A stretch of DNA of 64,000 nucleotides from positions 124,001 to 188,000 of the forward strand of contig NZ_JASAMB010000002.1 of the NCBI RefSeq assembly GCF_029948125.1, given 5' to 3'. Source of the stretch: Catellatospora sp. KI3. Lineage in GTDB: Bacteria; Actinomycetota; Actinomycetes; Mycobacteriales; Micromonosporaceae. Below the pieces are notes generated by a model that was not told the origin of the DNA, ran no database searches, and worked only from the letters and a program-made list of their open reading frames with translations. The translations under genes and the position numbers were made by a program. The stretch's first letter is position 1; each line of letters opens with the position of its first letter. Positions 15,940-23,518 of this stretch are shown one piece after another.

Positions 15940-16104
15940 TCAGGGAACGTCGTCGGTGCCCTTGAGCGCCGCCCGGATGCGGCGCAGCGCCAACTCCTCC
16001 TGCCCGTCGATGCACTTGGCGTAGACCTTGAGCAGCACCCGCACCGAGTCGCCCGCCCACTCGGCGACCTGGGTCGGCGTGACCCCGGCGTCAGCCCCAA
16101 ACTC
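15940..16104 (-). pseudogene. Tyrosine recombinase (phage integrase), 3' remnant
   Basis: Reading the minus strand from about 16104 to the TGA at 15940 gives AGVTPTQVAEWAGDSVRVLL followed by KVYAKCIDGQEELALRRIRA. This is the C-terminal end of actinobacterial tyrosine integrases, including the region of the catalytic tyrosine (VYAKC; the family has W-x-GH-S before it, here WAGDS with His replaced by Asp). The frame meets a stop at about 16123, and no N-terminal or core domain is found upstream, so only the last 50 or so codons remain. Its 3' end points at the att-like copy at 15794, the usual place for the integrase of a tRNA-inserted element. Confidence 0.75.
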
Positions 16105-16124
16105 AGGCAGGGCGGGTCGGTCCT

Positions 16125-16331
16125 ATGCTGGAGGGCGTCACGCGATTGGTTGAGCGGTATGGCTGCACCTGGGCAGGAGTCTTCGCCCACGTTGACCGGC
16201 ACGGGCCGCGATCGCTCGTCGAGACCGCACGCACGGCTGAGACCGACGATCCGGACCCGAGTCGCTGGCGCGGCAAGCCGCATGACGAGTGCACCGGCCG
16301 TCATCGCACGCTTAGCAACGTAGGGCCTTGA
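16125..16331 (+). CDS. Small hypothetical protein, 68 aa
   Basis: The frame starts at ATG 16125 and has moderate third-position G/C bias. The peptide (MLEGVTRLVERYGCTWAGVF at the start) is soluble, with three cysteines and histidines near the C-terminus (KPHDECTGRH). No family is recognised and no ribosome site is evident. It directly abuts the integrase remnant. Confidence 0.28.
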   Translation: MLEGVTRLVERYGCTWAGVFAHVDRHGPRSLVETARTAETDDPDPSRWRGKPHDECTGRHRTLSNVGP

Positions 16332-16341
16332 TCCAGCGTCT

Positions 16342-16347
16342 TATAAT
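16342..16347 (+). promoter_or_regulatory. Consensus -10 box TATAAT
   Basis: A perfect TATAAT lies 83 bp before the membrane-protein gene at 16430. No good -35 box is seen at the usual distance. Confidence 0.4.
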
Positions 16348-16429
16348 CCCCACACGCGGAGATCGACACAGCTTCAAAGCCACCCGGGTCACCTGCACCA
16401 GCGCAAGCAGGGAGCAAAGGAGAAGACAG

Positions 16430-16957
16430 GTGAACGAATCATTGAGGACTCGATTCCGTGGTACGTCGCTACTTCCTGCCGATGCGCTGGGCGCCGTTGC
16501 CGGGCTGGCCCTCGTCGGATCCACGTTCCTGACGACTTACGTGGTCGATCTCCGAGAGGGCCGGTTCGTTGTCCCGCCCGGGTTGTCGGACAGCTGTACT
16601 GCGTGGACCAGGTGCCCGGGTAATGAATTCACCTTGGACTACAGCGGCCTGCTCGGCTGGGTCGTGCTTCTGGCCGCTCTATTGGCGGTCGGGCTGCCAG
16701 TCATTCGTGCTCTGACCGGCTGGATGAGGTCTCGGGCGGCCGCGAGCTGGCAGCTCTTCATCCTCAGCGCGCTCGCAGTGGCCTCGGCAATTGTCGTTGG
16801 TCTGACTGTCCTCAATGCCCGCGTGGCGGGCTATCAGGAAACGAATTACCAGTTCTACCTCAAAACAGGGTGGGGCACTCTGGTGATGCTCCTTGCGATG
16901 ATCGCGGCGCTTTTTGCGGCACTACTGGTCAAGGTTCGTGTCAGGAGCGTCGACTAG
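16430..16957 (+). CDS. Four-helix membrane protein, unknown function
   Basis: The 175-residue protein starts at GTG 16430 with AAGGAGAAG upstream. Four hydrophobic helices are visible, at about 18-38, 75-95, 105-125 and 145-168. Between helices 1 and 2 is an outer loop of about 35 residues with two cysteines (DSCTAWTRCPG) that could form a disulfide. Codon use is less GC-extreme than that of the core genes. It lies between the second and third tRNA-Tyr-like sequences and is probably cargo of the integrated element. Confidence 0.6.
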   Translation: MNESLRTRFRGTSLLPADALGAVAGLALVGSTFLTTYVVDLREGRFVVPPGLSDSCTAWTRCPGNEFTLDYSGLLGWVVLLAALLAVGLPVIRALTGWMRSRAAASWQLFILSALAVASAIVVGLTVLNARVAGYQETNYQFYLKTGWGTLVMLLAMIAALFAALLVKVRVRSVD

Positions 16958-16993
16958 GTCGTATGGGCTGGTCAGGATACCTACACGAGCTGC

Positions 16994-17047
16994 CTGTGAA
17001 TCCGTCGCGAAAGCTACAGGGATTCGAATCGTCTATCCGCCACACGC
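16994..17047. repeat. Degenerate third copy of the tRNA-Tyr 3' half
   Basis: CTGTGAATCCGTCGCGAAAG onward follows the tRNA-Tyr sequence from 13392, through the variable arm and T-arm to the acceptor, with about seven changes in 54 bp. The T-stem no longer pairs, so it is not a working tRNA. It is followed by GAGCCCCTGACC ACT GGTCAGGGGCTC (17055-17081), a hairpin like those after the other two copies. Confidence 0.7.
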
Positions 17048-17054
17048 AGCAGCA

Positions 17055-17081
17055 GAGCCCCTGACCACTGGTCAGGGGCTC
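17055..17081. terminator. Hairpin after the third tRNA-like copy
   Basis: A perfect 12-bp stem (GAGCCCCTGACC/GGTCAGGGGCTC) with a 3-nt loop is followed by TTTCG. Confidence 0.7.
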
Positions 17082-17173
17082 TTTCGTGTCGGCCCGGCGG
17101 GGCTCCGCCGAGTGCCGCCGCGGCAGTCCGCCGGCCCGCGTCGAAGTCGCGCCGGTGTGGCAGCATCCGGGCC

Positions 17174-17611
17174 GTGCCCGTCTACGAACCGATCATGGAC
17201 ACCGGCCGGCCGTGGTCCTCGGCCCGCGTGGCCAGGGTGCTCATCACCGGGTTCCTGCTGCTGTGCCCGGGTTTCGCCCTGTACACCCTGGCCGAAGGGT
17301 TCTGGCTCAACGCGAACGCCGTCCCAGTCCGGGCCGTCGTCGTCGACGTCGCCACCGGCAAGGGGGGACCGTTCATCACGGTGGAACTGCCGGGCCCGGA
17401 GCACCACCGCACCAGGTTGTGGACCAGCCGCAGCGAGGCCCGCGACGTCGGTCCGACGATGCTCGTGGAGTACGTGCCGAGCCGTCCGGACCTGGTGCGT
17501 GAAGCGGGCACCTTCGCGCCGATGGACATCGTCTACCTCGCGGCGTGCAGCCTGCCGGTCTGCCTGGTCGCGCTGCTGCTGATCCGGAGGCATCTGCGCC
17601 TGTACGAGTAG
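17174..17611 (+). CDS. DUF3592-like two-helix membrane protein
   Basis: The 145-residue protein has a membrane helix at about 21-41, an extracytoplasmic beta-rich stretch (VPVRAVVVDVATGKGGPFIT, then VEYVPSRPDLVRE), and a second helix near the end (LAACSLPVCLVALLLI), then a basic tail. This plan is seen in DUF3592-type proteins of unknown function. The start GTG 17174 follows CAGCAT by 7 nt, suggesting a leaderless message. Confidence 0.6.
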   Translation: MPVYEPIMDTGRPWSSARVARVLITGFLLLCPGFALYTLAEGFWLNANAVPVRAVVVDVATGKGGPFITVELPGPEHHRTRLWTSRSEARDVGPTMLVEYVPSRPDLVREAGTFAPMDIVYLAACSLPVCLVALLLIRRHLRLYE

Positions 17612-17710
17612 CCGCCTCCGCTCTCCGGGGCGTACCCGCGGCTTGACCTGCTCTCTCGCGACCGCCTCCGGCGGGCGTTCCGGTTGCGGGAGCCGCCTAC
17701 CGTGCCCCGC

Positions 17711-17959
17711 ATGAGCCTGTTCAGCCGCCCGCCGTACGTCGCGACGATCAATGGCGACGTGTTCCGCTGCGTCGTCTGCCAGGGCGGACTGTTCACCAGC
17801 CGCTCCATCAAGCTGAACACCGGTGCGCTGGAGTTCCTGGACATGGCCTGGGCCAACAAGTCGTCGCTCGGCTTGATCTGCACGCACTGCGGATACGTGC
17901 ACGAGTTCCTCGGCGACGCCGTGCAGCTGTGGGACTCGGAGTCCGGCGAGCGCGCCTGA
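17711..17959 (+). CDS. Small zinc-ribbon protein
   Basis: The 82-residue protein has two CxxC knuckles, CVVC near residue 24 and CTHC near 57, which would hold one zinc ion. Between them is SRSIKLNTGALEFLDMAWAN. The TACCGT box at 17698-17703 ends 7 nt before ATG 17711, a leaderless layout that fixes the start. The role is unknown; the fold may bind nucleic acid or protein. Confidence 0.65.
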   Translation: MSLFSRPPYVATINGDVFRCVVCQGGLFTSRSIKLNTGALEFLDMAWANKSSLGLICTHCGYVHEFLGDAVQLWDSESGERA

Positions 17960-18037
17960 CCGCCGCCGGCAGCGGGGTCGGCATCGGCGCATTCGAGTGG
18001 CATGCGGGTCGGTGCGCGCGGCAGCTACCGTTCGAAC

Positions 18038-18217
18038 ATGACCGCGTACGACGATGACCGCGTATCTCATGAGCGGGCGCCCACGGAGAAGTGGCGCGCT
18101 CTGCCCGACCGCGTCCACCCGTCGCAACTGGTGGAGACCATCGATCCGGACCCGCGGGTCGCGGAGATCCGGTCAGTCAACTACGGCGCGGAGTTCATCC
18201 GCATCGACCACGGCTGA
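18038..18217 (+). CDS. Small hypothetical protein, 59 aa
   Basis: The start ATG 18038 lies 6 nt after TACCGT (18026-18031), the same leaderless arrangement as the previous gene. The peptide is soluble and acidic, with WRALPDRVHPSQLVETIDPD in its middle. No family is recognised. A 60-bp inverted repeat begins 7 bp after the stop. Confidence 0.5.
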   Translation: MTAYDDDRVSHERAPTEKWRALPDRVHPSQLVETIDPDPRVAEIRSVNYGAEFIRIDHG

Positions 18218-18224
18218 CCCGGCT

Positions 18225-18284
18225 GCAGTTTCGGGGAAACTGCGCGAATCACCGCCAAGATTCCAGCACTTTCCCCGAAACTGC
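18225..18284. repeat. 60-bp dispersed inverted repeat, copy A
   Basis: Left arm GCAGTTTCGGGGAAACTGC and right arm GCACTTTCCCCGAAACTGC are inverted copies (18 of 19). The spacer holds GCCAAGATT. Copies of the same length lie at 56533 and 61538. Here it sits between converging genes. Confidence 0.85.
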
Positions 18285-18332
18285 CGTGATCTTGACGCGT
18301 GACGCGTGGCGCGTGTCGGCGCGGCGGGGCGG

Positions 18333-18794
18333 TCACTCGGGGTCGGCGGTGTACGGGACCAGGGCGGTGATCTCCGCGCCGCCCTCGGGGCTGTCGCGTA
18401 CGTCGACCTCGACGCTGTCGGAGAAGGTGCGCACCAGCCACAGCCCCCGCCCGCCGGTCGCCCCCGGCCCCGGCCGCTGCGCCCGCAGCGCCTCCAGCGA
18501 CGGTCCGCTGCCGGTGTCGATGACCTGGCAGGCGATGGCCTGGCCGTCGTCCCACAGCCGCAGCCGCCCGTGCCCGCCGCCGTGCCGGACCGCGTTGGTG
18601 GCCAGCTCGTACGCGATGAAGACGAGGACGTCGACGCGCGCGTCGGGCATACCCGCCTCGCTGGCGTGGGCGGCGACGGCGGCTCGCAGCCCCACCAGCT
18701 CCGATTCGGCGAACGGCAGATCCAGCAGGAGCCGTCGCTGCGCGGGCCGTGGCGTGCTGCCCGGCCGGTCGCGCGCGGGTTGGTCAGTCACCAT
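18333..18794 (-). CDS. ATP-binding protein, anti-sigma (RsbW/SpoIIAB-like)
   Basis: The 153-residue protein carries a GHKL/HATPase_c_2 domain. It has FIAYELATNAVRHGG (N-box, near 60-74), a DTGSGP G1 box, and TGGRGLWLVRTF (G2 box). These are the ATP-binding features of serine kinases of the RsbW type, which bind sigma factors or phosphorylate STAS antagonists. The gene starts at ATG 18794, overlapping the upstream STAS-domain gene by 11 bp, so the two are likely partners. The 60-bp repeat lies 49 bp after its end. Confidence 0.85.
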   Translation of the reverse strand: MVTDQPARDRPGSTPRPAQRRLLLDLPFAESELVGLRAAVAAHASEAGMPDARVDVLVFIAYELATNAVRHGGGHGRLRLWDDGQAIACQVIDTGSGPSLEALRAQRPGPGATGGRGLWLVRTFSDSVEVDVRDSPEGGAEITALVPYTADPE

Positions 18795-19650
18795 GCGCTA
18801 CGGCCATCAGGGTGACGCCGGCGATGTCCCGCAGGCCCAGCGCGGACAGGATCTTGTATGGCATGCCCGCGCAGCGCACCGTCATCCGCTGTGCGCTGGT
18901 GAGCCCGACCGCCGACTGCACGATCACACCGGCGGCGACGGTGTCGAGGAAGACGAGCCGGGTCAGGTTGACGTCGATGTGGTCGTCGAGGGCGAGTGCC
19001 TCGGTCATCGCCCGGGTGAGCGGCTCGGCCGCCCGGTAGTCGATCTCGCCGGCGACCCGCACGCCCGTCGGCACGTGCTGGCGGCAGATCCGCAGCATGG
19101 GGTCGTCGTGGTACGTGATCGCGGCGACCGTGGCGCCGTGCGCCTCGGCCGCGGTGGCCAGCGTGACGGTGTCGAAGCACTGCCGGTCGTACTGGCAGAC
19201 CGCGGTCGCGTTCTCCTGGGCCAGGATCCGGGTCAGCTGCGACTCGTACTCCATGAGCCGGGCGGCCCCGTTGAAGGGGCGCAGCGCCCAGCACATGTCG
19301 CTGGTGACCCGCAGCCCGTGGTAGCCGGTGCGGTCGGCCAGCTCGATCTGCGCCCGCAGCGCGCCGATCGCGCGGCCCGAGTCGAACTCGCCCTCGGGGA
19401 CGAAGAACTCGCCGGCGCCCAGGATGTGCAGCGGCCCGGTGCCGTCGGCCTGCGGCGCGAAGCCGCGGCTGGTGAGCTCCTCGGCCAGCGCGGACGGGCT
19501 CAGCGACTCGGTGAGGCAGACGACCTTCTCCCCGGCGCGCAGCCCGTCGCGCACGAAGGCGGCGACGATGTCCAGCCGCTCGTCGCTGTCGGAGAACGTC
19601 AGGCAGGCATGGTCGCCTGGCCGAAGGTCCTCCACGGACGTTCCGCTCAC
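18784..19650 (-). CDS. MEDS-STAS sensor/anti-sigma antagonist
   Basis: The 288-residue protein has an N-terminal MEDS domain (about 5-165), recognised by LRPGDHACLTFSDSDERLDI, GEKVVCLTES and LMEYESQLTRIL. The C-terminal STAS-like domain is at about 195-288 (IDVNLTRLVFLDTVAAGVIV). MEDS domains are thought to sense small molecules; STAS domains bind HATPase anti-sigma factors. With the next gene it forms a partner-switch module that would free an unlinked sigma factor. The start GTG 19650 is chosen because GGAGGG lies just upstream; a longer reading has no ribosome site. The serine or threonine that would be phosphorylated cannot be assigned with certainty. Confidence 0.82.
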   Translation of the reverse strand: MSGTSVEDLRPGDHACLTFSDSDERLDIVAAFVRDGLRAGEKVVCLTESLSPSALAEELTSRGFAPQADGTGPLHILGAGEFFVPEGEFDSGRAIGALRAQIELADRTGYHGLRVTSDMCWALRPFNGAARLMEYESQLTRILAQENATAVCQYDRQCFDTVTLATAAEAHGATVAAITYHDDPMLRICRQHVPTGVRVAGEIDYRAAEPLTRAMTEALALDDHIDVNLTRLVFLDTVAAGVIVQSAVGLTSAQRMTVRCAGMPYKILSALGLRDIAGVTLMAVAHGD

Positions 19651-19771
19651 CGGCCCTCCTCTACCCACTTTGTGGGCAACACGGTAACCCGGTATCAAGG
19701 GTGCCACCGAGCTACCCAGGGTGGAGGCCGGTCAAACTCCGCGAGCCGGATCGCGTGCCCGAAGGCGCGGG

Positions 19772-19993
19772 TCAGCGGTGCAGGTGCTCCAGGTTGCGCC
19801 ACTGGCCGAGCGCGCACAGGCCGTCGGCGACCCGGCGGGCCTCGGTCTCGGTGGCGTACTCCCGCATCACCGACCGGCCGTGGCGGCGGTGCTCCACCTC
19901 CCAGGGCCCGGCGGGGTTGACCCGCAGAAACACGTCCTGACGTGCGTAACTCGTGGTGGTGCCGTTCCAGCGGTGCTCGACCAGACGCATCAT
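19772..19993 (-). CDS. Small hypothetical protein, 73 aa
   Basis: The start ATG 19993 (MMRLVEHRW) lies 6 nt after TACGAT read on the minus strand, a leaderless layout. The protein is soluble, basic and rich in Arg/Glu, with the core VFLRVNPAGPWEVEHRRHG and ARRVADGLCALGQW near the end. No known family is recognised. Confidence 0.55.
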   Translation of the reverse strand: MMRLVEHRWNGTTTSYARQDVFLRVNPAGPWEVEHRRHGRSVMREYATETEARRVADGLCALGQWRNLEHLHR

Positions 19994-20104
19994 GGGCGTA
20001 TCGTACACACGTTCGAATGGGTGGTGAAGCTTTCCGGGGCGGCGCCGACGACGTAAAGTGTGGGAGCCATGCTCCCTCGGTGGGTGTTTATCGGATCGGT
20101 TGGG

Positions 20105-20132
20105 TTCCGAATCCCCTCCAAACGGCTATAGT
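20105..20132 (+). promoter_or_regulatory. Promoter of the secreted-peptide/GGDEF-EAL unit
   Basis: TATAGT (20127-20132) with TTCCGA (20105-20110) 16 bp upstream lies 104 bp before ATG 20237. The leader contains GCGGCGTGG/CACGCCG hairpin sequences; no riboswitch class was recognised. Confidence 0.45.
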
Positions 20133-20236
20133 TCCGCGTGTTACGCGGCGTGGCACGCCGTGCAGGCTTTCGCCGTGCTGGGCGCATGTGGCACGATCCT
20201 GTTGAGTTATTCGGACCTCGCCAGCAGGAGTCAGAG

Positions 20237-20467
20237 ATGAGAGCTAAGAACGTTGGGCGCTGGGTGCTCAGCGGCGCTCTCGCGCTCGTCGCGCTGTCCG
20301 CCACCGCGGACGTGGAGACCGGAGATGACTACCAGTGGGGCGCCGACTACCAATGGGGTTTTGTCATCGCGGACGAGGCGGCCGACGCGGCGGAGCCTGC
20401 GGCATCCATCGTGGATCCGGCCGACACCACGATGCTGCGGCTGGAGCGGGACTACAGCTGGGGCTGA
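20237..20467 (+). CDS. Small secreted protein with D-Y-(Q/S)-W-G repeats
   Basis: The 76-residue protein starts at ATG 20237 with AGGAG 7 nt upstream. Residues 1-24 form a Sec signal peptide (basic N-terminus, hydrophobic core WVLSGALALVAL, cleavage near SATA-D). The mature part of about 52 residues is acidic, carries DYQWG at 31-35 and 37-41, and ends exactly with DYSWG at 72-76. It has no cysteine. It lies 36 bp before a c-di-GMP enzyme gene and is probably co-transcribed. Function unknown; the repeated aromatic motif suggests binding or peptide processing. Confidence 0.72.
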   Translation: MRAKNVGRWVLSGALALVALSATADVETGDDYQWGADYQWGFVIADEAADAAEPAASIVDPADTTMLRLERDYSWG

Positions 20468-20503
20468 CCGTAGGTCGGCGTTTCGGGTGAGGGCGAGGCT
20501 GCA

Positions 20504-23044
20504 GTGACGAGGACGGCACGGGTCGCCCGACGGTCGCCGGAATTGGCCTGGCTGATCACCGGCCCGATGTGCTTGATCACTCTCGGGCTGACCGCGCTGC
20601 TGCAGATCAAGACCGGTGACCTGGAGCCGAGGGTCCACGGGATCTGGCAGTGGGTGCTGGCGCTCGCCTTCCTGGCGATCTTCGTCATCGCCGACATGTC
20701 GCCGCTCTCGTTCGAGGTGCGGCGACACGCCTTCCTCGTCACACCCATCGAGATCCCCTTCCTGCTCTCGCTGTACTACCTGCCGCCGGTGATCGTCGTC
20801 GCCACGCGGCTGCTGGCCGCGCTGATCATCCAGCTGCGCCGCCGGGTCGCCTTCGTCAAGGCGGCGTTCAACATCGCCCTGGTGGGCGTGTCCAGCGCGA
20901 TGGCCGGCGTGATGCTGGTGGCCCTGGGCCCGCTGGACGCCAAGTCCGGCAACACCTGGCTGGCGCTGGCCGCCGCCGTGATGACCGCGCTGTTCGTCTC
21001 GCTCGTCGGCGTCCTCGGCGTGATCACCCTGGTCCAGGGACGGATCCCCGGCAAGGACATGAGCACGCCGCTGTCCGGCATCGTCGTCGCGCTGGTCAAC
21101 ACCATGATCGGCCTCGTGGTGCTGCTCGTGCTGCAGCAGACCCTGTGGGCGATGCTGCTGCTGTTCGCGCTGCTCAGCTGCTTCGTCGTGGCGTACCGGT
21201 CGTATGCGCGCTCGCTGCGCCAGCACCAGACGCTGACCGAGATCTACGACCTGACCCGCGCCATGTCCGACACCCCGCACGACGGCACGCTGCCGGACGC
21301 GCTGCTGGGCCGGGTGCAGCGGCTGCTGCAGGCCGAGTACGCGACGCTGTGGCTGCCGGCCCAGGGCCGGCACCCGGAGGTCCTGCTCAGCGCCCGGGCC
21401 GACGACAACGGCCTGCTCGACATCGCCAGCGTGCCGGCCGCGATGCGCAAGCGGGCGGTGGAGACCGGGGCCACGGTCGCCGCGGGCGCCCGGCTCGGCG
21501 ACGACCAGCTGCGGACCGAGCTGCGCGAGACGGGCGTCAAGGACGCCATCGTGGTGCCGCTGCGCGCCGGGTCGGCCATCATCGGCACGCTCGAGGCGGC
21601 CGGCCGGCTCGGGGAGATCGCCCAGTTCAACGAGGCCGACGTCCGGCTGCTGGAGACCATCGCCGCGCACGCCGCGGTCGCGGTGGAGAACAACCGGCTG
21701 GTCGACCGCCTGCGCTTCGACGCGTACCACGACGCGCTGACCGCGCTGCCCAACCGGCGCCGGGTGAGCCAGGCGCTGGAGGAGGCGGTCCGGGTGCGCG
21801 CCCCGGGCGAGGTCGTGGCCCTGCTGATGTTCGACGTCGACGGCCTGCGCGACGTCAACGACTCGCTCGGGCACGCCGCGGGCGACCAGCTGCTGGCCGA
21901 GGTGGCCACCCGGATCCGCTCGCTGGCGCCGCCCGCGGCACTGGTGGGCCGGACCGGCGGCGACGAGTTCGTGGTGACGCTGCGCCTGCCCAACGCCGAC
22001 GCCGCGGTGGATCTGGCGACCGAGCTGCGCGCCCAGCTGCAGGACCCGATGACTTTCGGCTCGCTGACCCTGGACGTCGACACGGCGGTGGGCATCGCCC
22101 TGCACCCCGAGCACGGCTCGGACCCCGCCGCCCTGCTGCAGCGGGCCGATGTGGCGACCCACGCGGCCAAAGGGCTGGCCAGCGGGGTCCAGCTGTTCGA
22201 CCTGGCGCTGGAGTCGCGCTCGGTGCGGCGGCTCGGGCTGGCCGGCGACCTGCGCCGGGCCCTGGACAACGACGAGCTCGAGGTGTTCTTCCAGCCGAAG
22301 GTGTCGCTGCGCGACCGCCGCCTGGTCGGCGTCGAGTGCCTGGCCCGCTGGGAGCACCCGACCCACGGCGCGGTGGCGCCGGAGGACTTCGTGGCGGTGG
22401 CCGAGCACACCGGCCAGCTGAGCCGCCTGACCGACGTGGTGCTGCGGGAGGGCCTGCGCCGGGCGCGCCAGTGGGTCGACGCCGGGCGGCCGCTGTCGGT
22501 GGCGGTGAACCTGTCGCCGCGCACGCTGGTCGACCCGTCGTTCCCGCAGCGCGTCGACGACCTGCTGCAGGAGTTCGGGGTGTCACCCGACCGGCTGACC
22601 CTGGAGATCACCGAGGACGGGGTGGTGGACGGCGTCGACCGCCTGCTGCCCACCCTGCGCCGGCTGTACGACCTGGGCGTGCACCTGTCCGTCGACGACT
22701 TCGGCACCGGCTACTCGTCGCTGTCGTACCTGCGGCGGCTGCCGGTGCACGAGGTGAAGGTGGACCGCTCGTTCGTACAGGGGATGGCGACCGACCCGGG
22801 TGACCTGGCGATCGTGCGGGCCGTGGTGGACATCTCCCGGCACTTCGGGCTGGCCGTGGTCGCCGAGGGCGTGGAGAGCGAGCTGACGCTGGAGCTGCTG
22901 GAGGAGATCGGCTGCGACATCGGCCAGGGCTTCCTGTTCAGCCGTCCGCTGCCGTACGAGCGGCTGGAGGCGTGGCTGGGCGCGCAGACCGACGCCGAGC
23001 CGACCCCGCTGGGCGAGGTCCGCCGCCTGCGCGCGGTCGGCTGA
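20504..23044 (+). CDS. Membrane GAF-GGDEF-EAL cyclic-di-GMP enzyme
   Basis: The 846-residue protein has an N-terminal membrane region of about 7-8 helices (about 15-235), a GAF domain (about 255-405), a GGDEF domain with the intact motif at 485-489 (RTGGDEFVV), and an EAL domain from about 590. Its signature is ECLARW (ECL in place of EAL), with VNLSPRTL, LEITEDG, VDDFGTGYSSLSYL, VKVDRSF, VAEGVE and QGFLFSRP, so the metal and catalytic residues appear present. No RxxD inhibitory site is seen before GGDEF. It could both make and break c-di-GMP. The start GTG 20504 follows GAGGGCGAGG. Confidence 0.9.
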   Translation: MTRTARVARRSPELAWLITGPMCLITLGLTALLQIKTGDLEPRVHGIWQWVLALAFLAIFVIADMSPLSFEVRRHAFLVTPIEIPFLLSLYYLPPVIVVATRLLAALIIQLRRRVAFVKAAFNIALVGVSSAMAGVMLVALGPLDAKSGNTWLALAAAVMTALFVSLVGVLGVITLVQGRIPGKDMSTPLSGIVVALVNTMIGLVVLLVLQQTLWAMLLLFALLSCFVVAYRSYARSLRQHQTLTEIYDLTRAMSDTPHDGTLPDALLGRVQRLLQAEYATLWLPAQGRHPEVLLSARADDNGLLDIASVPAAMRKRAVETGATVAAGARLGDDQLRTELRETGVKDAIVVPLRAGSAIIGTLEAAGRLGEIAQFNEADVRLLETIAAHAAVAVENNRLVDRLRFDAYHDALTALPNRRRVSQALEEAVRVRAPGEVVALLMFDVDGLRDVNDSLGHAAGDQLLAEVATRIRSLAPPAALVGRTGGDEFVVTLRLPNADAAVDLATELRAQLQDPMTFGSLTLDVDTAVGIALHPEHGSDPAALLQRADVATHAAKGLASGVQLFDLALESRSVRRLGLAGDLRRALDNDELEVFFQPKVSLRDRRLVGVECLARWEHPTHGAVAPEDFVAVAEHTGQLSRLTDVVLREGLRRARQWVDAGRPLSVAVNLSPRTLVDPSFPQRVDDLLQEFGVSPDRLTLEITEDGVVDGVDRLLPTLRRLYDLGVHLSVDDFGTGYSSLSYLRRLPVHEVKVDRSFVQGMATDPGDLAIVRAVVDISRHFGLAVVAEGVESELTLELLEEIGCDIGQGFLFSRPLPYERLEAWLGAQTDAEPTPLGEVRRLRAVG

Positions 23045-23084
23045 CCACGGCCGACGAGGTTGTCGCGCGCCACACCGAACCCGA

Positions 23085-23114
23085 TTTCCGCCACGGCCCG
23101 ATGTTGTGTACTCT
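23085..23114 (+). promoter_or_regulatory. Promoter of tRNA-Thr
   Basis: TTTCCG (23085-23090), an 18-bp spacer and TACTCT (23109-23114) lie 46 bp before the tRNA. Confidence 0.55.
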
Positions 23115-23159
23115 TACCAAGGCGCGCGGCGAGGTGGGAAACCACCAGGCAGTGAGCAC

Positions 23160-23232
23160 GCCCCCTTAGCTCAGTCGGCAGAGCGTCTCCATGGTAAGGA
23201 GAAGGTCTACGGTTCGATTCCGTAAGGGGGCT
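23160..23232 (+). tRNA. tRNA-Thr (GGT)
   Basis: Acceptor stem GCCCCCT/AGGGGGC, D-arm AGCTCAGTCGGCAGAGC, anticodon GGT at 23193-23195 and T-loop TTCGATT give a 73-nt tRNA with no encoded CCA. A CCTGTCGG/CCGACAGG hairpin (23240-23263) separates it from the next tRNA. Confidence 0.95.
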
Positions 23233-23272
23233 CGACCGGCCTGTCGGATCATCTTCCGACAGGGCTCGCCTC

Positions 23273-23345
23273 AGCGGTGTAGCTCAGTTGGCAGAGCAAG
23301 CGACTCATAATCGCTGTGTCGCCGGTTCAAGTCCGGCCATCGCTA
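23273..23345 (+). tRNA. tRNA-Met (CAT), elongator type
   Basis: Acceptor stem AGCGGTG/CATCGCT (one G-T pair), D-arm AGCTCAGTTGGCAGAGC, anticodon CAT at 23306-23308, T-loop TTCAAGT. The normal first acceptor pair suggests the elongator rather than the initiator. Confidence 0.92.
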
Positions 23346-23445
23346 CGCATAGACACCCAGGCGCCAGTCGCCGGCGGGGTGCGCGACCAGGCCAGGCACA
23401 AGCCACGCTGGTCGAGCGGTGTAAGGATCGCCACTGGTGGCCCTT

Positions 23446-23475
23446 TTGCAGATCAGGACGGGCGCCGTCTATCCT
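23446..23475 (+). promoter_or_regulatory. Promoter of rpmG
   Basis: TTGCAG (23446-23451), an 18-bp spacer and TATCCT (23470-23475) lie 44 bp before GTG 23519. The spacer and -10 box also contain the inverted repeat ATCAGGA/TCCTGAT. Confidence 0.55.
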
Positions 23476-23518
23476 GATATGCCGGTAATCAAAGCAGCTG
23501 TTTCAGAAAGGCACTCCC

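Noticed and set aside
16994-17047. Second tRNA gene
   Set aside because: Only the 3' half is present and its T-stem no longer pairs.
20133-20236. c-di-GMP riboswitch ahead of the GGDEF-EAL unit
   Set aside because: Stems are present, but the conserved GEMM core was not found.
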